From contig NZ_FXXN01000027.1 in NCBI RefSeq assembly GCF_900184795.1, positions 227,296-291,295 on the forward strand: DNA of 64,000 nt. Reading direction: 5' to 3'. The stretch's first letter is position 1; the number at the start of each line of letters is the position of its first letter. This document shows, one piece after another, positions 21,921 to 31,619 of this stretch. The DNA is from Magnetospirillum sp. 15-1 (GTDB taxonomy: Bacteria; Pseudomonadota; Alphaproteobacteria; Rhodospirillales; Magnetospirillaceae). The position numbers and the translations under genes are program-made. A model generated the notes under the pieces. It was not told the DNA's origin and searched no databases. It worked only from the letters and a program-made list of their open reading frames with translations.

Positions 21921-22223
21921 ATGCTCGGCTGGCTGTCCCGTCTGATCTTGGACAAGCGGGCGCGCGAGGCGCTGAAACGCCCGCCGCCGCGAGCGGCCTT
22001 GCGCCCGCAGGCCTCCGCTCCCGAGCCCAAGGAACGTGATCCCGCCACCGCCCTGGCCGAGGCGGAGGAGCGCATGCAGCGCCTGCCGCCGGAAAAGGCC
22101 CAGTTGATCCGCTCGGCCATGCTGGTGCACCGGGCGCGGCAATCGGTGCTGGCCGATCTTTCCGACGACGAGCGGGCCAAGCTGGAACAGGTGGCGCGCA
22201 AGGCGCTGCTGGGGGGAGGATGA
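21921..22223 (+). CDS. Small protein of unknown function, first of a tandem pair
   Basis: A 100-aa protein with a hydrophobic start (MLGWLSRLILDKRAREAL), a Pro/Ala-rich linker and a helical C-terminal block. That block, including the segment VHRARQSVLADLSDDERAKL, aligns without gaps to the end of the next protein, sharing VHRA, LSD and RAKL. I know of no function for either. It ends where the next reading frame begins and is followed closely by meaB. Confidence 0.72.
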   Translation: MLGWLSRLILDKRAREALKRPPPRAALRPQASAPEPKERDPATALAEAEERMQRLPPEKAQLIRSAMLVHRARQSVLADLSDDERAKLEQVARKALLGGG

Positions 22224-22225
22224 GC

Positions 22226-22531
22226 ATGTTCGGCTTCCTCAAGACCCTGTTCGGCCCCGGCGAGCCGAAGGCCAGGCCAAGACCGAAATCCAAGCCCAAG
22301 GCCGCCACCCCCAAGGCCGCCACCCCCAAGGCCGCCACCCCCAAGTCGCCGCCGGCCAAGGCCGATCCCGGTTCGGACCGCGCCGCCCTCCTGAAGCGCG
22401 CCCAGGAGGTCCACCGGGCCAAGCGCAAGATTCTCGACGCCCTGTCGGACGAGGACCGGGCCAAGCTGGTGGGCATGGCCATCCTCACCTTCCTCAACCA
22501 GGGCCGCGAGCCCGACGACAAGAAGAGATAG
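22226..22531 (+). CDS. Small protein of unknown function, second of a tandem pair
   Basis: A 101-aa protein resembling the preceding one: a short hydrophobic start (MFGFLKTLFG), a low-complexity Lys/Pro/Ala linker and a homologous C-terminal helix pair (VHRAKRKILDALSDEDRAKL). The ATG at 22226 is preferred because the GGGGGAGG element touches an alternative ATG at 22220 but sits 6 nt from this one. The linker holds three exact copies of a 15-bp unit. Function unknown. Confidence 0.7.
   Translation: MFGFLKTLFGPGEPKARPRPKSKPKAATPKAATPKAATPKSPPAKADPGSDRAALLKRAQEVHRAKRKILDALSDEDRAKLVGMAILTFLNQGREPDDKKR
22301..22345 (+). repeat. Three tandem 15-bp units inside a coding region
   Basis: GCCGCCACCCCCAAG is repeated exactly three times, coding for (AATPK)x3 in the linker of the small protein. 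Exact identity suggests recent expansion by slippage, and the copy number may vary between strains. Confidence 0.9.
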
Positions 22532-22539
22532 CCCGCAAC

Positions 22540-23529
22540 GTGAGCACTTCTCCCGATCCCAAGGCCCTCAGCGAGGGCGTTCTGGCCGGCGAGCGCCGCG
22601 CCCTGGCCCGCGCCATCACCCTGATCGAATCCACCCGGCCCGATCACCGCGAGGCGGCCGAGGCGCTGATGCACGAATTGCTGCCCCATACCGGACGCTC
22701 GGTGCGGGTTGGCATCACCGGCGTGCCCGGCGCGGGCAAGAGCACCTTCATCGAAAGCTTCGGCCTGCATGTGCTGGCCATGGGCAAGAAGCCGGCCGTG
22801 CTGGCGGTGGACCCGTCTTCCCCGCGCTCGGGCGGCTCGATCCTCGGCGACAAGACCCGTATGGAGGATCTGTCGCGCGATGCCCGCGCCTTCATCCGCC
22901 CCAGCCCCTCGGGCTGCACCCTGGGCGGCGTGGCGCGCCGCACCCGCGAGGCCATGCTGGTCTGCGAGGCGGCCGGCTTCGACGTCATCGTGGTGGAGAC
23001 GGTGGGCGTCGGACAATCCGAGACGGCGGTGGCCGACATGGTCGACATGTTCCTGCTGGTCCTGGTTCCCGGCGGCGGCGACGAGCTTCAGGGTATCAAG
23101 AAGGGCATCGTCGAACTGGCCGACGCCATCATCGTCAACAAGGCTGACGGCGACCTGGCGGCCGCCGCCGCCCGCGCCGCGCGGGACTACAAGAACGCGC
23201 TGCACCTGCTGGCGCCCGCCTCACCCCACTGGACGGTGCCGGTGCTGACCTGCTCGGCCCTGGCGCGGTCGGGCATCGACGAGGTGTGGTCGACCATCGA
23301 CACCTACCGCCATACCATGGACAAGGCCGGTGCCCTGTCCGAGCGCCGCGCCGCCCAGGCCCATGCCTGGATGTGGAACGAGGTGTCCGAGACCCTGTTG
23401 CAGGCCCTGCGCGACGATCCCCGGGTCGAACTCCTGTTGCCCGAGATGGAGCGCGGCGTCGCCGCCGGGCGGATGGCTCCGGGGGCGGCGGCCCGGCAAC
23501 TGGTGCGTACCTTCCGGGGAAGAGGCTGA
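22540..23529 (+). CDS. meaB: Methylmalonyl-CoA mutase-associated GTPase MeaB
   Basis: A 329-aa G3E-family GTPase that loads and protects the B12 cofactor of methylmalonyl-CoA mutase or related mutases. The Walker A is GVPGAGKST (residues 61-69), followed by VDPSSPRSGGSILGDKTRM, and NKADGD is the base-recognition motif. The start is GTG. Older annotations call it ArgK. The mutase itself is not in the window. Confidence 0.93.
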   Translation: MSTSPDPKALSEGVLAGERRALARAITLIESTRPDHREAAEALMHELLPHTGRSVRVGITGVPGAGKSTFIESFGLHVLAMGKKPAVLAVDPSSPRSGGSILGDKTRMEDLSRDARAFIRPSPSGCTLGGVARRTREAMLVCEAAGFDVIVVETVGVGQSETAVADMVDMFLLVLVPGGGDELQGIKKGIVELADAIIVNKADGDLAAAAARAARDYKNALHLLAPASPHWTVPVLTCSALARSGIDEVWSTIDTYRHTMDKAGALSERRAAQAHAWMWNEVSETLLQALRDDPRVELLLPEMERGVAAGRMAPGAAARQLVRTFRGRG

Positions 23530-23600
23530 AACACGGGGATGGCTCTTGGCGTATTCTTGATAAACAGGCTATCCTCTGGCCCAGGTATGAAGGCGATGGA

Positions 23601-24173
23601 ATGAACATGCAGACACCGATGACCGATAGCGGCCTCCTCAAGCGGGAGCTGGTGGGGCTGTTCGGACACCTCCAGAAGATCCGGACCGAGCTGGCCGCCC
23701 TCAATCCACCCGGTGCGACCGACCATTTCGGCAGCATGTCGGAACAGCTCGATGCCATCGTCGGCGCCACGGAAAGCGCCACCAACACCATCATGGAAAG
23801 CATGGAATCCATCAGCGAGCTGATGTGCGAGGCCCGCGCCGCCGCCGTCGACAGCCAGCCGCTGGCCCAGGTCTTCGACAAGGTGGACGACCGGGTCAAT
23901 CAGGTGTTCGAGGCCTGCTCGTTCCAAGACATCACCGGCCAGCGCATCTCCAAGATCGTCAACTCGCTGAAGTTCGTCGAGGATCGCATCAAGGCCGTCA
24001 TCCTCACCTGGGGCAAGGATGAGCTGACCAAGGTGGTGGTCGAGATCAAGAAGGAAGAGGTCGACCCCGACAAGGCGCTGCTGCACGGCCCGCAACTGCC
24101 GGGCCAGGGTGTCTCCCAGGCCGACGTGGACCGCATGCTGGGCCAGGACGCCATCGACAAGCTGTTCGGCTGA
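23601..24173 (+). CDS. cheZ: Protein phosphatase CheZ
   Basis: A 190-aa chemotaxis phosphatase that speeds dephosphorylation of CheY-P. The active-site stretch FQDITGQR gives D110 and Q114, matching D143 and Q147 of E. coli CheZ. The middle is a long helical hairpin, and the C-terminal SQADVDRML...AIDKLFG resembles the CheY-binding tail. The frame is open far upstream into meaB, but only from 23601 does it match CheZ. No other che gene is adjacent, so it is an isolated cheZ. Confidence 0.87.
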   Translation: MNMQTPMTDSGLLKRELVGLFGHLQKIRTELAALNPPGATDHFGSMSEQLDAIVGATESATNTIMESMESISELMCEARAAAVDSQPLAQVFDKVDDRVNQVFEACSFQDITGQRISKIVNSLKFVEDRIKAVILTWGKDELTKVVVEIKKEEVDPDKALLHGPQLPGQGVSQADVDRMLGQDAIDKLFG

Positions 24174-24185
24174 GGCTTTCCGGGC

Positions 24186-25634
24186 TTACTGCCGCCAGAA
24201 GGCTGGAACAAACAGCACCAGCACGGTGAACAGTTCCAGCCGCCCCACCAGCATTCCCATGGACAGCAGCCACTTGGCCAGATCGGGCAGGCCGGCGTAG
24301 GAGCCGCCCGGACCGATCTCCGGCCCCAGGCCCGGCCCGAGATTGGCCAGGGCCGAGGCCGCCCCCGACATCGCCGTGACGAAGTCCAGGCCCAGGAAGG
24401 CCAGCGACATGGCCAGCATGGCGAAGGCCAGCGCATAGACGAACAGGAAGCCCATCACCGAGCCCAGAACCTCCTCCGGGATGGGGCGGCGGTTGAAGCC
24501 GGCGATCAGCACCGCATGGGGCCGCAGCAGGCGGCGGATCTGCATCAGGGCGTCGGTGAACAGGAACTGGAAGCGGAACACCTTGATGCCGCCGCTGGTC
24601 GAGCCGGCGCAGCCGCCCACGAAGGCCAGGAAGAACAGGATGGCCGCCGGCATGCCGCCCCAATTGCCGTATTCCAGGGTGAAGTGGCCGGTGCCGGTCA
24701 TCACCGACACCACGGTCAGCGCCCCGTGGCGGAGCGCGTCCAGCGGCGCCAGCCCGCGCGAGCTCACCAGCCAGGCCGACACGCCCATGGTGCCGAGCGC
24801 CAGCAGGGCGAAGTACCAGCGCAGTTGATGATCGCGCAGCACGATCTTGCGGTTGCCGCGCAGGAAGTGGAAGAACAGCATGAACGGCATGCCGCCCAGG
24901 ATCATGCCGAAGGTGATCAGCACGGTGATGGCGGCACTGTCGAAATGGCCGATGGAGGCGTCGGAGGTCGACGCGCCCGAGGTGGAAATGGTCCCCATGG
25001 CGTGGACCAGCGCCTCGAAGCCGCTCATCCCCGCCACCCACAGGGCCAGGGCCAGCAGGGCGGTGGCGCCGCAATAGCCGGCCAGGATGGATGCCGCGAT
25101 GCGCCGCCCGCGCGACGTGGCGCGCTCGGCCGGGCCGGGCACTTCCAGACGGAACATCTGCATGCCGCCCACCGCCAGTTCGGGCAGCACGGCGATGGCC
25201 ATGGCGACGACGCCGATGCCGCCCATCCAGCCGAGCAGCGCCCGCCACAGCAGCAGTCCGCGCGGCAGGGCGTCCAGGCCGCGGATCACCGTGGCGCTGG
25301 TGGTGGTCAGGCCGGCCAGGGACTCGAACACCGCGTCGGTGACCGACAGTTGCAGCGGGCCGTAGATCAGGGGCAGGGCGGCGAACAGGCCGGGCACCGC
25401 AAGGCCGAAGGTGGCGGACAGATAGGTCTGGCGCACGCTGCGCCGCTGGTTGGTGACGCGGGTGCCCAGCAGCAGGGCCAGGCCGAAGAACAGGGTGAGG
25501 CCGGACGAGGTGGCGAAGACCATCCATTCCTCGTGCCCGTCGCGGAAATCGATCACCGCCGGCAGCCACATGGCGGCGGCCAGGACGCAGACCAGGGCGC
25601 CGATGGTGGAAAGGACGGGGCGGAGGTCGATCAT
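24186..25634 (-). CDS. TrkH-family cation transporter with altered selectivity filter
   Basis: A 482-aa membrane protein with the four-repeat TrkH/KtrB layout. The upstream neighbour is a same-length paralogue. Filter segments read TTTSATV (S113), ISTSGAST (S219), MTGTGHF and NLGPGLG, so the first two repeats have Ser where TrkH proteins have the filter glycine. Plant HKT transporters with Ser in the first filter favour sodium. The D3 intramembrane loop GGCAGSTSGGIKVFR is normal. It follows the other trkH by 7 bp and is likely in one operon with it. No trkA is nearby. Confidence 0.88.
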   Translation of the reverse strand: MIDLRPVLSTIGALVCVLAAAMWLPAVIDFRDGHEEWMVFATSSGLTLFFGLALLLGTRVTNQRRSVRQTYLSATFGLAVPGLFAALPLIYGPLQLSVTDAVFESLAGLTTTSATVIRGLDALPRGLLLWRALLGWMGGIGVVAMAIAVLPELAVGGMQMFRLEVPGPAERATSRGRRIAASILAGYCGATALLALALWVAGMSGFEALVHAMGTISTSGASTSDASIGHFDSAAITVLITFGMILGGMPFMLFFHFLRGNRKIVLRDHQLRWYFALLALGTMGVSAWLVSSRGLAPLDALRHGALTVVSVMTGTGHFTLEYGNWGGMPAAILFFLAFVGGCAGSTSGGIKVFRFQFLFTDALMQIRRLLRPHAVLIAGFNRRPIPEEVLGSVMGFLFVYALAFAMLAMSLAFLGLDFVTAMSGAASALANLGPGLGPEIGPGGSYAGLPDLAKWLLSMGMLVGRLELFTVLVLFVPAFWRQ

Positions 25635-25641
25635 GGTGCCG

Positions 25642-27090
25642 CTACTCCCGCCAATAGCTGCGTGAGAACAGCACCGCCACGGTGAACAGTTCCAGGCGGC
25701 CCAGCATCATTTCGGCGGCCAGAATCCATTTGGCGGCATCGGGCAGCGGGCGATAGCTGCCGAACGGACCGATCACCTCGCCGATTCCCGGTCCGGCATT
25801 GGCCAGGGCGGCGGCCGAGCCCGACAGCGCCGTCAGGAAGTCCACGCCCACCATGCTGAGCGCCAGGGCGAACAGCGCGAAGGTGAAGAAATACATCACC
25901 ACGAAGCCCTGCACCGAATCCAGGATGGCGGGGGCGATGGGGCGCTGGTTGTAGTGAATGACGAAGACACCGTGCGGGTGCAGCAGGCGCTTCAAATGGA
26001 TGCCGGCCAGGGCGAACAGCAATTCCCAGCGGAAGATCTTCACCCCGCCGGCGGTCGAGCCGGTGCAGCCGCCGATGAACACCAGGATGAAGAACACCAC
26101 GTGGGCGAAGCCGCCCCAGGCGCCGTAATCGGTGGAGACGAAGCCGGTGGTGGTGACGGTGGACACCACGTTGAAGGTGGCGTGACGCACCGCGATGCCG
26201 AGGCTCATGTCGTTGACCGCCCATTGCCACAGCGCCATCACGCCGGCGGCGGTGCCGATGAACATCAGGTACCAGTGGGCCTGGGCGTCGTCGATGATGC
26301 GCGGCCGGCCCCGGCGCCACGGGCCGGTCCACAGCACGAAGCTGGAGCCTCCCACCATCATGGCGAAGACCGCCACCCACTGCACGGCGGTGCTCCAATG
26401 GGCCAGCTTGGTGTCCGAGGTGGAGAAGCCGCCGGTGGAGATGGCCGCCATGGCGTGACAGACGGCGTCGAAGCGGCCCATGCCCGCCGCCCAGAAGCCC
26501 AGGGCGGCCAGCACGGTGAACACCACGTAGACCAGGGTGATGGAGGTCGCCACCTGGGTGATGCGCGGCTTGATGGTGTCGGTCTTGTCCGAGGTCTCCA
26601 TGCGGAAGACCTGCATGCCGCCGATGCGCAGCAGGGGCAGGATGGCCACCGCCATGATGATGATGCCCTCGCCGCCCAGCCAGTTGAGCAGCGCCCGCCA
26701 GATCAGGACGCCGCGCGGGGCATGGTCGAGGCCGATGATCACCGTGGCCCCGGTGGTGGTCAGGCCGCTCATGGCCTCGAACACCGCGTCGGTGGGCGAC
26801 AGGTGCAGATTGCTGAAGGCGAAGGGGAGCGCCGCGAAGGCCGCCGTGCTGATCCAGGCCAGCGTGGTCAGCATGAAGGCCTGCCGCGCCGACAGCGAGG
26901 GCCGCCCCTTGCTGCGGGTGCCGAAGATCAGGGCCATGGCCGAAAAGGCGGTGACCATGCTTGATACCGCGAAGACCTTCCAGTCCACGTCGCCGGCCGA
27001 CAGGTCGACCAGTGCCGGAATGCCCATGGCCGCAGCCAGCACCAGCAGCAGGAAGCCGTTGACGAAGAGAACCGGCCGGATATCGATCAA
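25642..27090 (-). CDS. trkH: Trk potassium uptake protein TrkH
   Basis: A 482-aa potassium-translocating subunit with canonical filters in all four repeats: TTTGATVI (G114), STGGFST, TTTGFVS and NAGPGIG, plus the GGCTGSTAGGIKIFR loop. TrkH works with the cytoplasmic nucleotide-binding TrkA, which is not encoded here. It is first of a tandem pair, and the two proteins align along their full length, so they arose by duplication. Confidence 0.93.
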   Translation of the reverse strand: MIDIRPVLFVNGFLLLVLAAAMGIPALVDLSAGDVDWKVFAVSSMVTAFSAMALIFGTRSKGRPSLSARQAFMLTTLAWISTAAFAALPFAFSNLHLSPTDAVFEAMSGLTTTGATVIIGLDHAPRGVLIWRALLNWLGGEGIIIMAVAILPLLRIGGMQVFRMETSDKTDTIKPRITQVATSITLVYVVFTVLAALGFWAAGMGRFDAVCHAMAAISTGGFSTSDTKLAHWSTAVQWVAVFAMMVGGSSFVLWTGPWRRGRPRIIDDAQAHWYLMFIGTAAGVMALWQWAVNDMSLGIAVRHATFNVVSTVTTTGFVSTDYGAWGGFAHVVFFILVFIGGCTGSTAGGVKIFRWELLFALAGIHLKRLLHPHGVFVIHYNQRPIAPAILDSVQGFVVMYFFTFALFALALSMVGVDFLTALSGSAAALANAGPGIGEVIGPFGSYRPLPDAAKWILAAEMMLGRLELFTVAVLFSRSYWRE

Positions 27091-27256
27091 GTCATCTGTC
27101 CCCTTGGATAGGGATGACTCATGGAAGGATTCGTGTCCCCTGTAAAGTCCTGTCTTCTATCACGTCCCGGTGATACCGGGACCGCCCTCAAGCGGCGGGC
27201 GGGCGCTGTGCGCCCTTGCCTCCCGCGCCATAAGACGCGCGGCCCCTTGGGCCTGG

Positions 27257-27291
27257 CCAAATCCCGATGAGTTCTGCCCATCGGGATTTGG
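27257..27291 (-). terminator. Hairpin after the M17 peptidase gene
   Basis: CCAAATCCCGATG pairs exactly with CATCGGGATTTGG (13 bp, 9-nt loop) 2 bp past the stop codon. No T-run follows, so it may act through RNA stability or Rho. The rest of the 203-bp gap before trkH (27091-27293) holds another small palindrome (27164-27182) and otherwise nothing recognisable. Confidence 0.6.
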
Positions 27292-27293
27292 CG

Positions 27294-28682
<1,389 letters not shown>

Positions 28683-28763
28683 CCGTTCCTCCTTAAATTC
28701 CCTGTTGAAGACGCCGCACGCTTGCTTCCATGATCGGTGACCATCCACGGTTTGGGAAGCGTC

Positions 28764-29390
28764 ATGTCTCTTACCCTCGTCGTCGGCACCAAGCGCTGGT
28801 CCTCCTGGTCGCTCAGGGCCTGGATGGCGCTGGCGGCCACCGGTGCCCCGTTCCGTCAGGTGCGGATCGAACTGCGCCAGCCCGATACCAAGGCGAAGAT
28901 TCTGGAACTGTCGCCGTCGGGCAAGGTTCCCCTGCTCGACGATGACGGCATCAAGGTCTGGGACACGCTGGCCATTTGCGAATATCTGGCCGAACGCTTC
29001 CCCGAGGCCGGGCTGTGGCCCAAGGACCGCGAGGCCCGCGCCCTGGCCCGCTCGGTCTCGGCCGAGATGCATGCCGGCTTCGTGCCGTTGCGCTCGGTCT
29101 GCCCCATGGACGTGGTGGAGGATCAGAGGCTGGCGGAAATCCCCGACGACGTGAAGGCCGACGTGGCGCGCATCGACGCCATCTGGAGCGATTGCCGCGC
29201 CCGCTTCGGCCAGGGCGGCCCCTTCCTGTTCGGCGCGTTCACCAACGCCGACGCCATGTACGCCCCGGTGGTGACGCGCATCCGCACCTACGGCCTGCCG
29301 GTGGGCGCGGCGTCCAGCGCCTATTGCGACGCCATCATGGCCCATCCCGCCATGCAGGCCTGGGTGATGGAGGCCCAGGCGGCGGGGTGA
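28764..29390 (+). CDS. Glutathione S-transferase family protein
   Basis: A 208-aa protein with a thioredoxin-fold N-terminal half (LVVGTKRWSSWSLRAW, then SGKVPLLDDDG with the cis-proline and KVWDTLAICEYL with the glutathione-binding Ser/Asp region) and a helical C-terminal half. The WSSWS element is typical of a zeta-like bacterial GST group. The ATG at 28764 has GGGAAG upstream. Substrate unknown. Confidence 0.9.
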   Translation: MSLTLVVGTKRWSSWSLRAWMALAATGAPFRQVRIELRQPDTKAKILELSPSGKVPLLDDDGIKVWDTLAICEYLAERFPEAGLWPKDREARALARSVSAEMHAGFVPLRSVCPMDVVEDQRLAEIPDDVKADVARIDAIWSDCRARFGQGGPFLFGAFTNADAMYAPVVTRIRTYGLPVGAASSAYCDAIMAHPAMQAWVMEAQAAG

Positions 29391-29402
29391 GGAGCTAGGG
29401 AC

Positions 29403-30167
29403 GTGCCTTATTTTTCGAAAGACGTTATTGCCGACCTCCATCTTGGGCGGGAGCGGGGGCATCAGCAATATGCGGACCTGATGCAGCGATATATCCAGCG
29501 GGATTACACGACCGATCTCGCCCGCGAGCATGCCCAACATGGCTTTGCTCGTCGTCTCGGTTGCTTGGTCCATGCCATTGACATGGTCTATACCGCTTTA
29601 CCGCCGGAACAGGACGATATCCCCGGAAGGGATAAAACCCTGGATGCGACCATCGCTATTCAGTCTTTTGTCAGCAACGTTTTTGGGTGCCTGGATAATC
29701 TGGCATGGATTTACGTGTCCGAGAAAAATGTCCGGAACCGAGATGGAACAAGCCTTGTCCTAAGTCAGATTACACTCGGTTCGGAACCGGTTCGCGCTTC
29801 ATTCACCGACGAGTTTCGCGCCTATCTGGATCGTCGTAAAAGATGGTTTACGGCAATGAAAAAATTCCGCGATAGCTTGGCGCACAGGATACCTCTTTAT
29901 ATCCCCCCTTTTACGATCCTTCCTGAGAATCAGGGCCGATACAATGCTCTGGAACAGGAGGCAAATGAAGCGCAGAAACGCCGTGATTTCGACGAATACG
30001 ACCGACTTCGGGCAGAGCAGCGGGAAATAGGAAAATTTCGACCTTGGATCGCCCATTCCCTCTACGAAAAAGAAGCGAGGCCCATTGTTTTCCATCCGCA
30101 ACTCATTGCGGATTACAATACCGTCGATGAGTTCGGCCGAAAAATGCTTGATGAGTTGGACCGTTAG
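29403..30167 (+). CDS. HEPN-like protein of unknown function, AT-richer than its surroundings
   Basis: A 254-aa protein beginning with GTG. It is mostly helical by composition. A central FRDSLAHRIPLYIPP stretch contains R-x4-H, the form of the HEPN ribonuclease motif, and is preceded by a helix with NLAWIYV. Hand-counted G+C is about 48% over 29641-29760, against about 69% in the GST gene (29041-29160), so recent transfer is likely. Proteins with an AHRIPLYIPP-like element occur as hypothetical proteins in other Proteobacteria, to my recollection. A role in defence or stress RNA cleavage is only a possibility. Confidence 0.65.
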   Translation: MPYFSKDVIADLHLGRERGHQQYADLMQRYIQRDYTTDLAREHAQHGFARRLGCLVHAIDMVYTALPPEQDDIPGRDKTLDATIAIQSFVSNVFGCLDNLAWIYVSEKNVRNRDGTSLVLSQITLGSEPVRASFTDEFRAYLDRRKRWFTAMKKFRDSLAHRIPLYIPPFTILPENQGRYNALEQEANEAQKRRDFDEYDRLRAEQREIGKFRPWIAHSLYEKEARPIVFHPQLIADYNTVDEFGRKMLDELDR

Positions 30168-30176
30168 CCATGGCCG

Positions 30177-30407
30177 CTAAGCGGCCCGCTGCCCATCCCG
30201 CTGAAGCAGTTGAAGACCCTCGGCGATAACGTCGGGATGGCGGCTGGCGAACTGGATATCGTAGCCCATGGGCTGGCCGTCTTCCCCGATGTCTACGGCG
30301 AAATCACGATCGTCATGGATGACGGTATGGGCGACCCGCCCTTCGCGCAGCGTGATATACATACTGTCGGTGGCGGGGTCATAGATAACCGGCGATGGGC
30401 TCGTCAT
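30177..30407 (-). CDS. DUF2283 small protein, possible antitoxin partner
   Basis: A 76-aa protein matching DUF2283: YDPATDSMYITLREG, then a short acidic stretch and VDIGEDGQPMGYDIQFASRH. DUF2283 genes often sit beside DUF4258 or other small toxin-like genes. It overlaps the preceding gene by ATGA, so the two are translated together. Antitoxin function is inferred from context only. Confidence 0.72.
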   Translation of the reverse strand: MTSPSPVIYDPATDSMYITLREGRVAHTVIHDDRDFAVDIGEDGQPMGYDIQFASRHPDVIAEGLQLLQRDGQRAA

Positions 30408-30673
30408 GGCAAGAAGTCCCGATCCAGCATGGCGTTATGTACCGTCACTCCGTCGTCGAGCGTCACCACACGCAGCCAGTGGTTCAGTTCGGCGATCCAG
30501 CCCCAGTACCGAACCCGGCCGCTCGGCTCCCGTTCCTTCCGGGCGGGAGCGTTGATGACCGAGGTTACCATAATCGGATCGATCATGCGACGGTCGGACC
30601 GGGCCATGACTGTGAGGGCGTAATAGCGGGTACGCCAGAAGGGCGGTGGCGGCAGGCGATCCGGCTCGGCCAT
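30404..30673 (-). CDS. DUF4258-like small protein, possible toxin partner
   Basis: An 89-aa protein. The layout YYALTVMARSDRRM, then VINAP, then GRVRYWGWI and WLRVVTLDDGVTVHNA resembles DUF4258/RelE-fold proteins, which place an Arg-rich helix before a beta-sheet. It starts 4 nt after the recR stop and is coupled to the DUF2283 gene. A toxin-antitoxin pair is plausible but unproven; no catalytic residues can be assigned with confidence. Confidence 0.6.
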   Translation of the reverse strand: MAEPDRLPPPPFWRTRYYALTVMARSDRRMIDPIMVTSVINAPARKEREPSGRVRYWGWIAELNHWLRVVTLDDGVTVHNAMLDRDFLP

Positions 30674-30677
30674 TTGA

Positions 30678-31271
30678 TCAGAATGCCCGCCGCGCCCTGA
30701 GCGCGGCGGTGATGGTGCCGTCGTCCAGGTGGTCCAGTTCGCCGCCCACCGGCACGCCGTGGGCGAGGCCCGAGACGGTGACGTTGCACTGGGCCAGGCG
30801 CTCGGCCACGTAATGAGCGGTGGTCTGGCCCTCCACCGTGGCGGGGGTGGCGAGGATCACCTCGGTGACGGCGGGGGCAAGGGCGCGGGCCACCAGGGAT
30901 TCGATGCCCAAATCCTCCGGGCCGATGCCGTCCAGGGCCGAGAGCAGGCCGCCGAGGACGGCATAGCGGCCCTTGAAGCTGCCGGTGCGCTCCATGGCCC
31001 ACAGCCCGGCCACGTCCTCGACCACGCAGAGCAGCGACGGGTCGCGCCGGTGATCGGCGCAGATGGCGCAGGGATCGATGGTGTCGAAATTGCCGCACAC
31101 CGAGCAGGTCCGCACCTTGGCGGCGGCCTCGGCCATGGCCTGGCCCAGCGGCACCAGCAGGGATTCCCGCTTCTCCACCAACCTCAGCGCGGCGCGCCGG
31201 GCCGAGCGCGGGCCCAGCCCCGGCAACCGCGAAAGAAGTTGTATCAGGCGTTCGATCTCGGGGCCGACCAT
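30678..31271 (-). CDS. recR: Recombination protein RecR
   Basis: A 197-aa protein of RecFOR-dependent gap repair. It shows the helix-hairpin-helix ([14 protein letters not shown]), the zinc finger CSVC...CAIC and the TOPRIM domain ([16 protein letters not shown]). Length is typical. It follows ybaB by 24 bp in the conserved dnaX-ybaB-recR order, and the toxin-antitoxin-like pair is attached after it. Confidence 0.96.
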   Translation of the reverse strand: MVGPEIERLIQLLSRLPGLGPRSARRAALRLVEKRESLLVPLGQAMAEAAAKVRTCSVCGNFDTIDPCAICADHRRDPSLLCVVEDVAGLWAMERTGSFKGRYAVLGGLLSALDGIGPEDLGIESLVARALAPAVTEVILATPATVEGQTTAHYVAERLAQCNVTVSGLAHGVPVGGELDHLDDGTITAALRARRAF

Positions 31272-31295
31272 TGCGGAGGCGGAACTATGCCGGGA

Positions 31296-31619
31296 TCAGA
31301 ACGGCAGCTTGAAGCCAGCCGGCAGGTTCAGCCCGCCGGTCAGCTTGGCCATCTCGTCGGCCATGGCGGTCTCGGCCTTGGTCTTGGCGTCGTTGAAGGC
31401 GGCCAGCAGCAGGTCCTCGAGCACCTCGACGTCGTTGGGATCGACCAGGGACGGGTCGATCTTGACCTTCTTCAGCTCGTACTTGCCGTTGAGCGTCACC
31501 TGCAGCATGCCGGCCCCGGACGAGCCGGTAACCTCCATCTCGGCCATGGTGGCCTGCATCTCGGCCATCTTGGACTGCATCTGCTGGGCCTGCTTCATCA
31601 GGTTGCCAAGGTTCTTCAT
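31296..31619 (-). CDS. YbaB/EbfC family nucleoid-associated protein
   Basis: A 107-aa DNA-binding protein that forms a tweezer-like dimer. The N-terminal MKNLGNLMKQAQQMQ helix, the VTGSSGAGMLQVTLNGKYE strand region and the acidic EVLEDLLLAAFNDA helix fit the family. Its ATG overlaps the dnaX stop by 4 bp. Confidence 0.93.
   Translation of the reverse strand: MKNLGNLMKQAQQMQSKMAEMQATMAEMEVTGSSGAGMLQVTLNGKYELKKVKIDPSLVDPNDVEVLEDLLLAAFNDAKTKAETAMADEMAKLTGGLNLPAGFKLPF

Noticed and set aside
22301-22345. Short tandem repeats as a CRISPR-like array
   Set aside because: Units are contiguous without spacers and lie in frame inside a gene.
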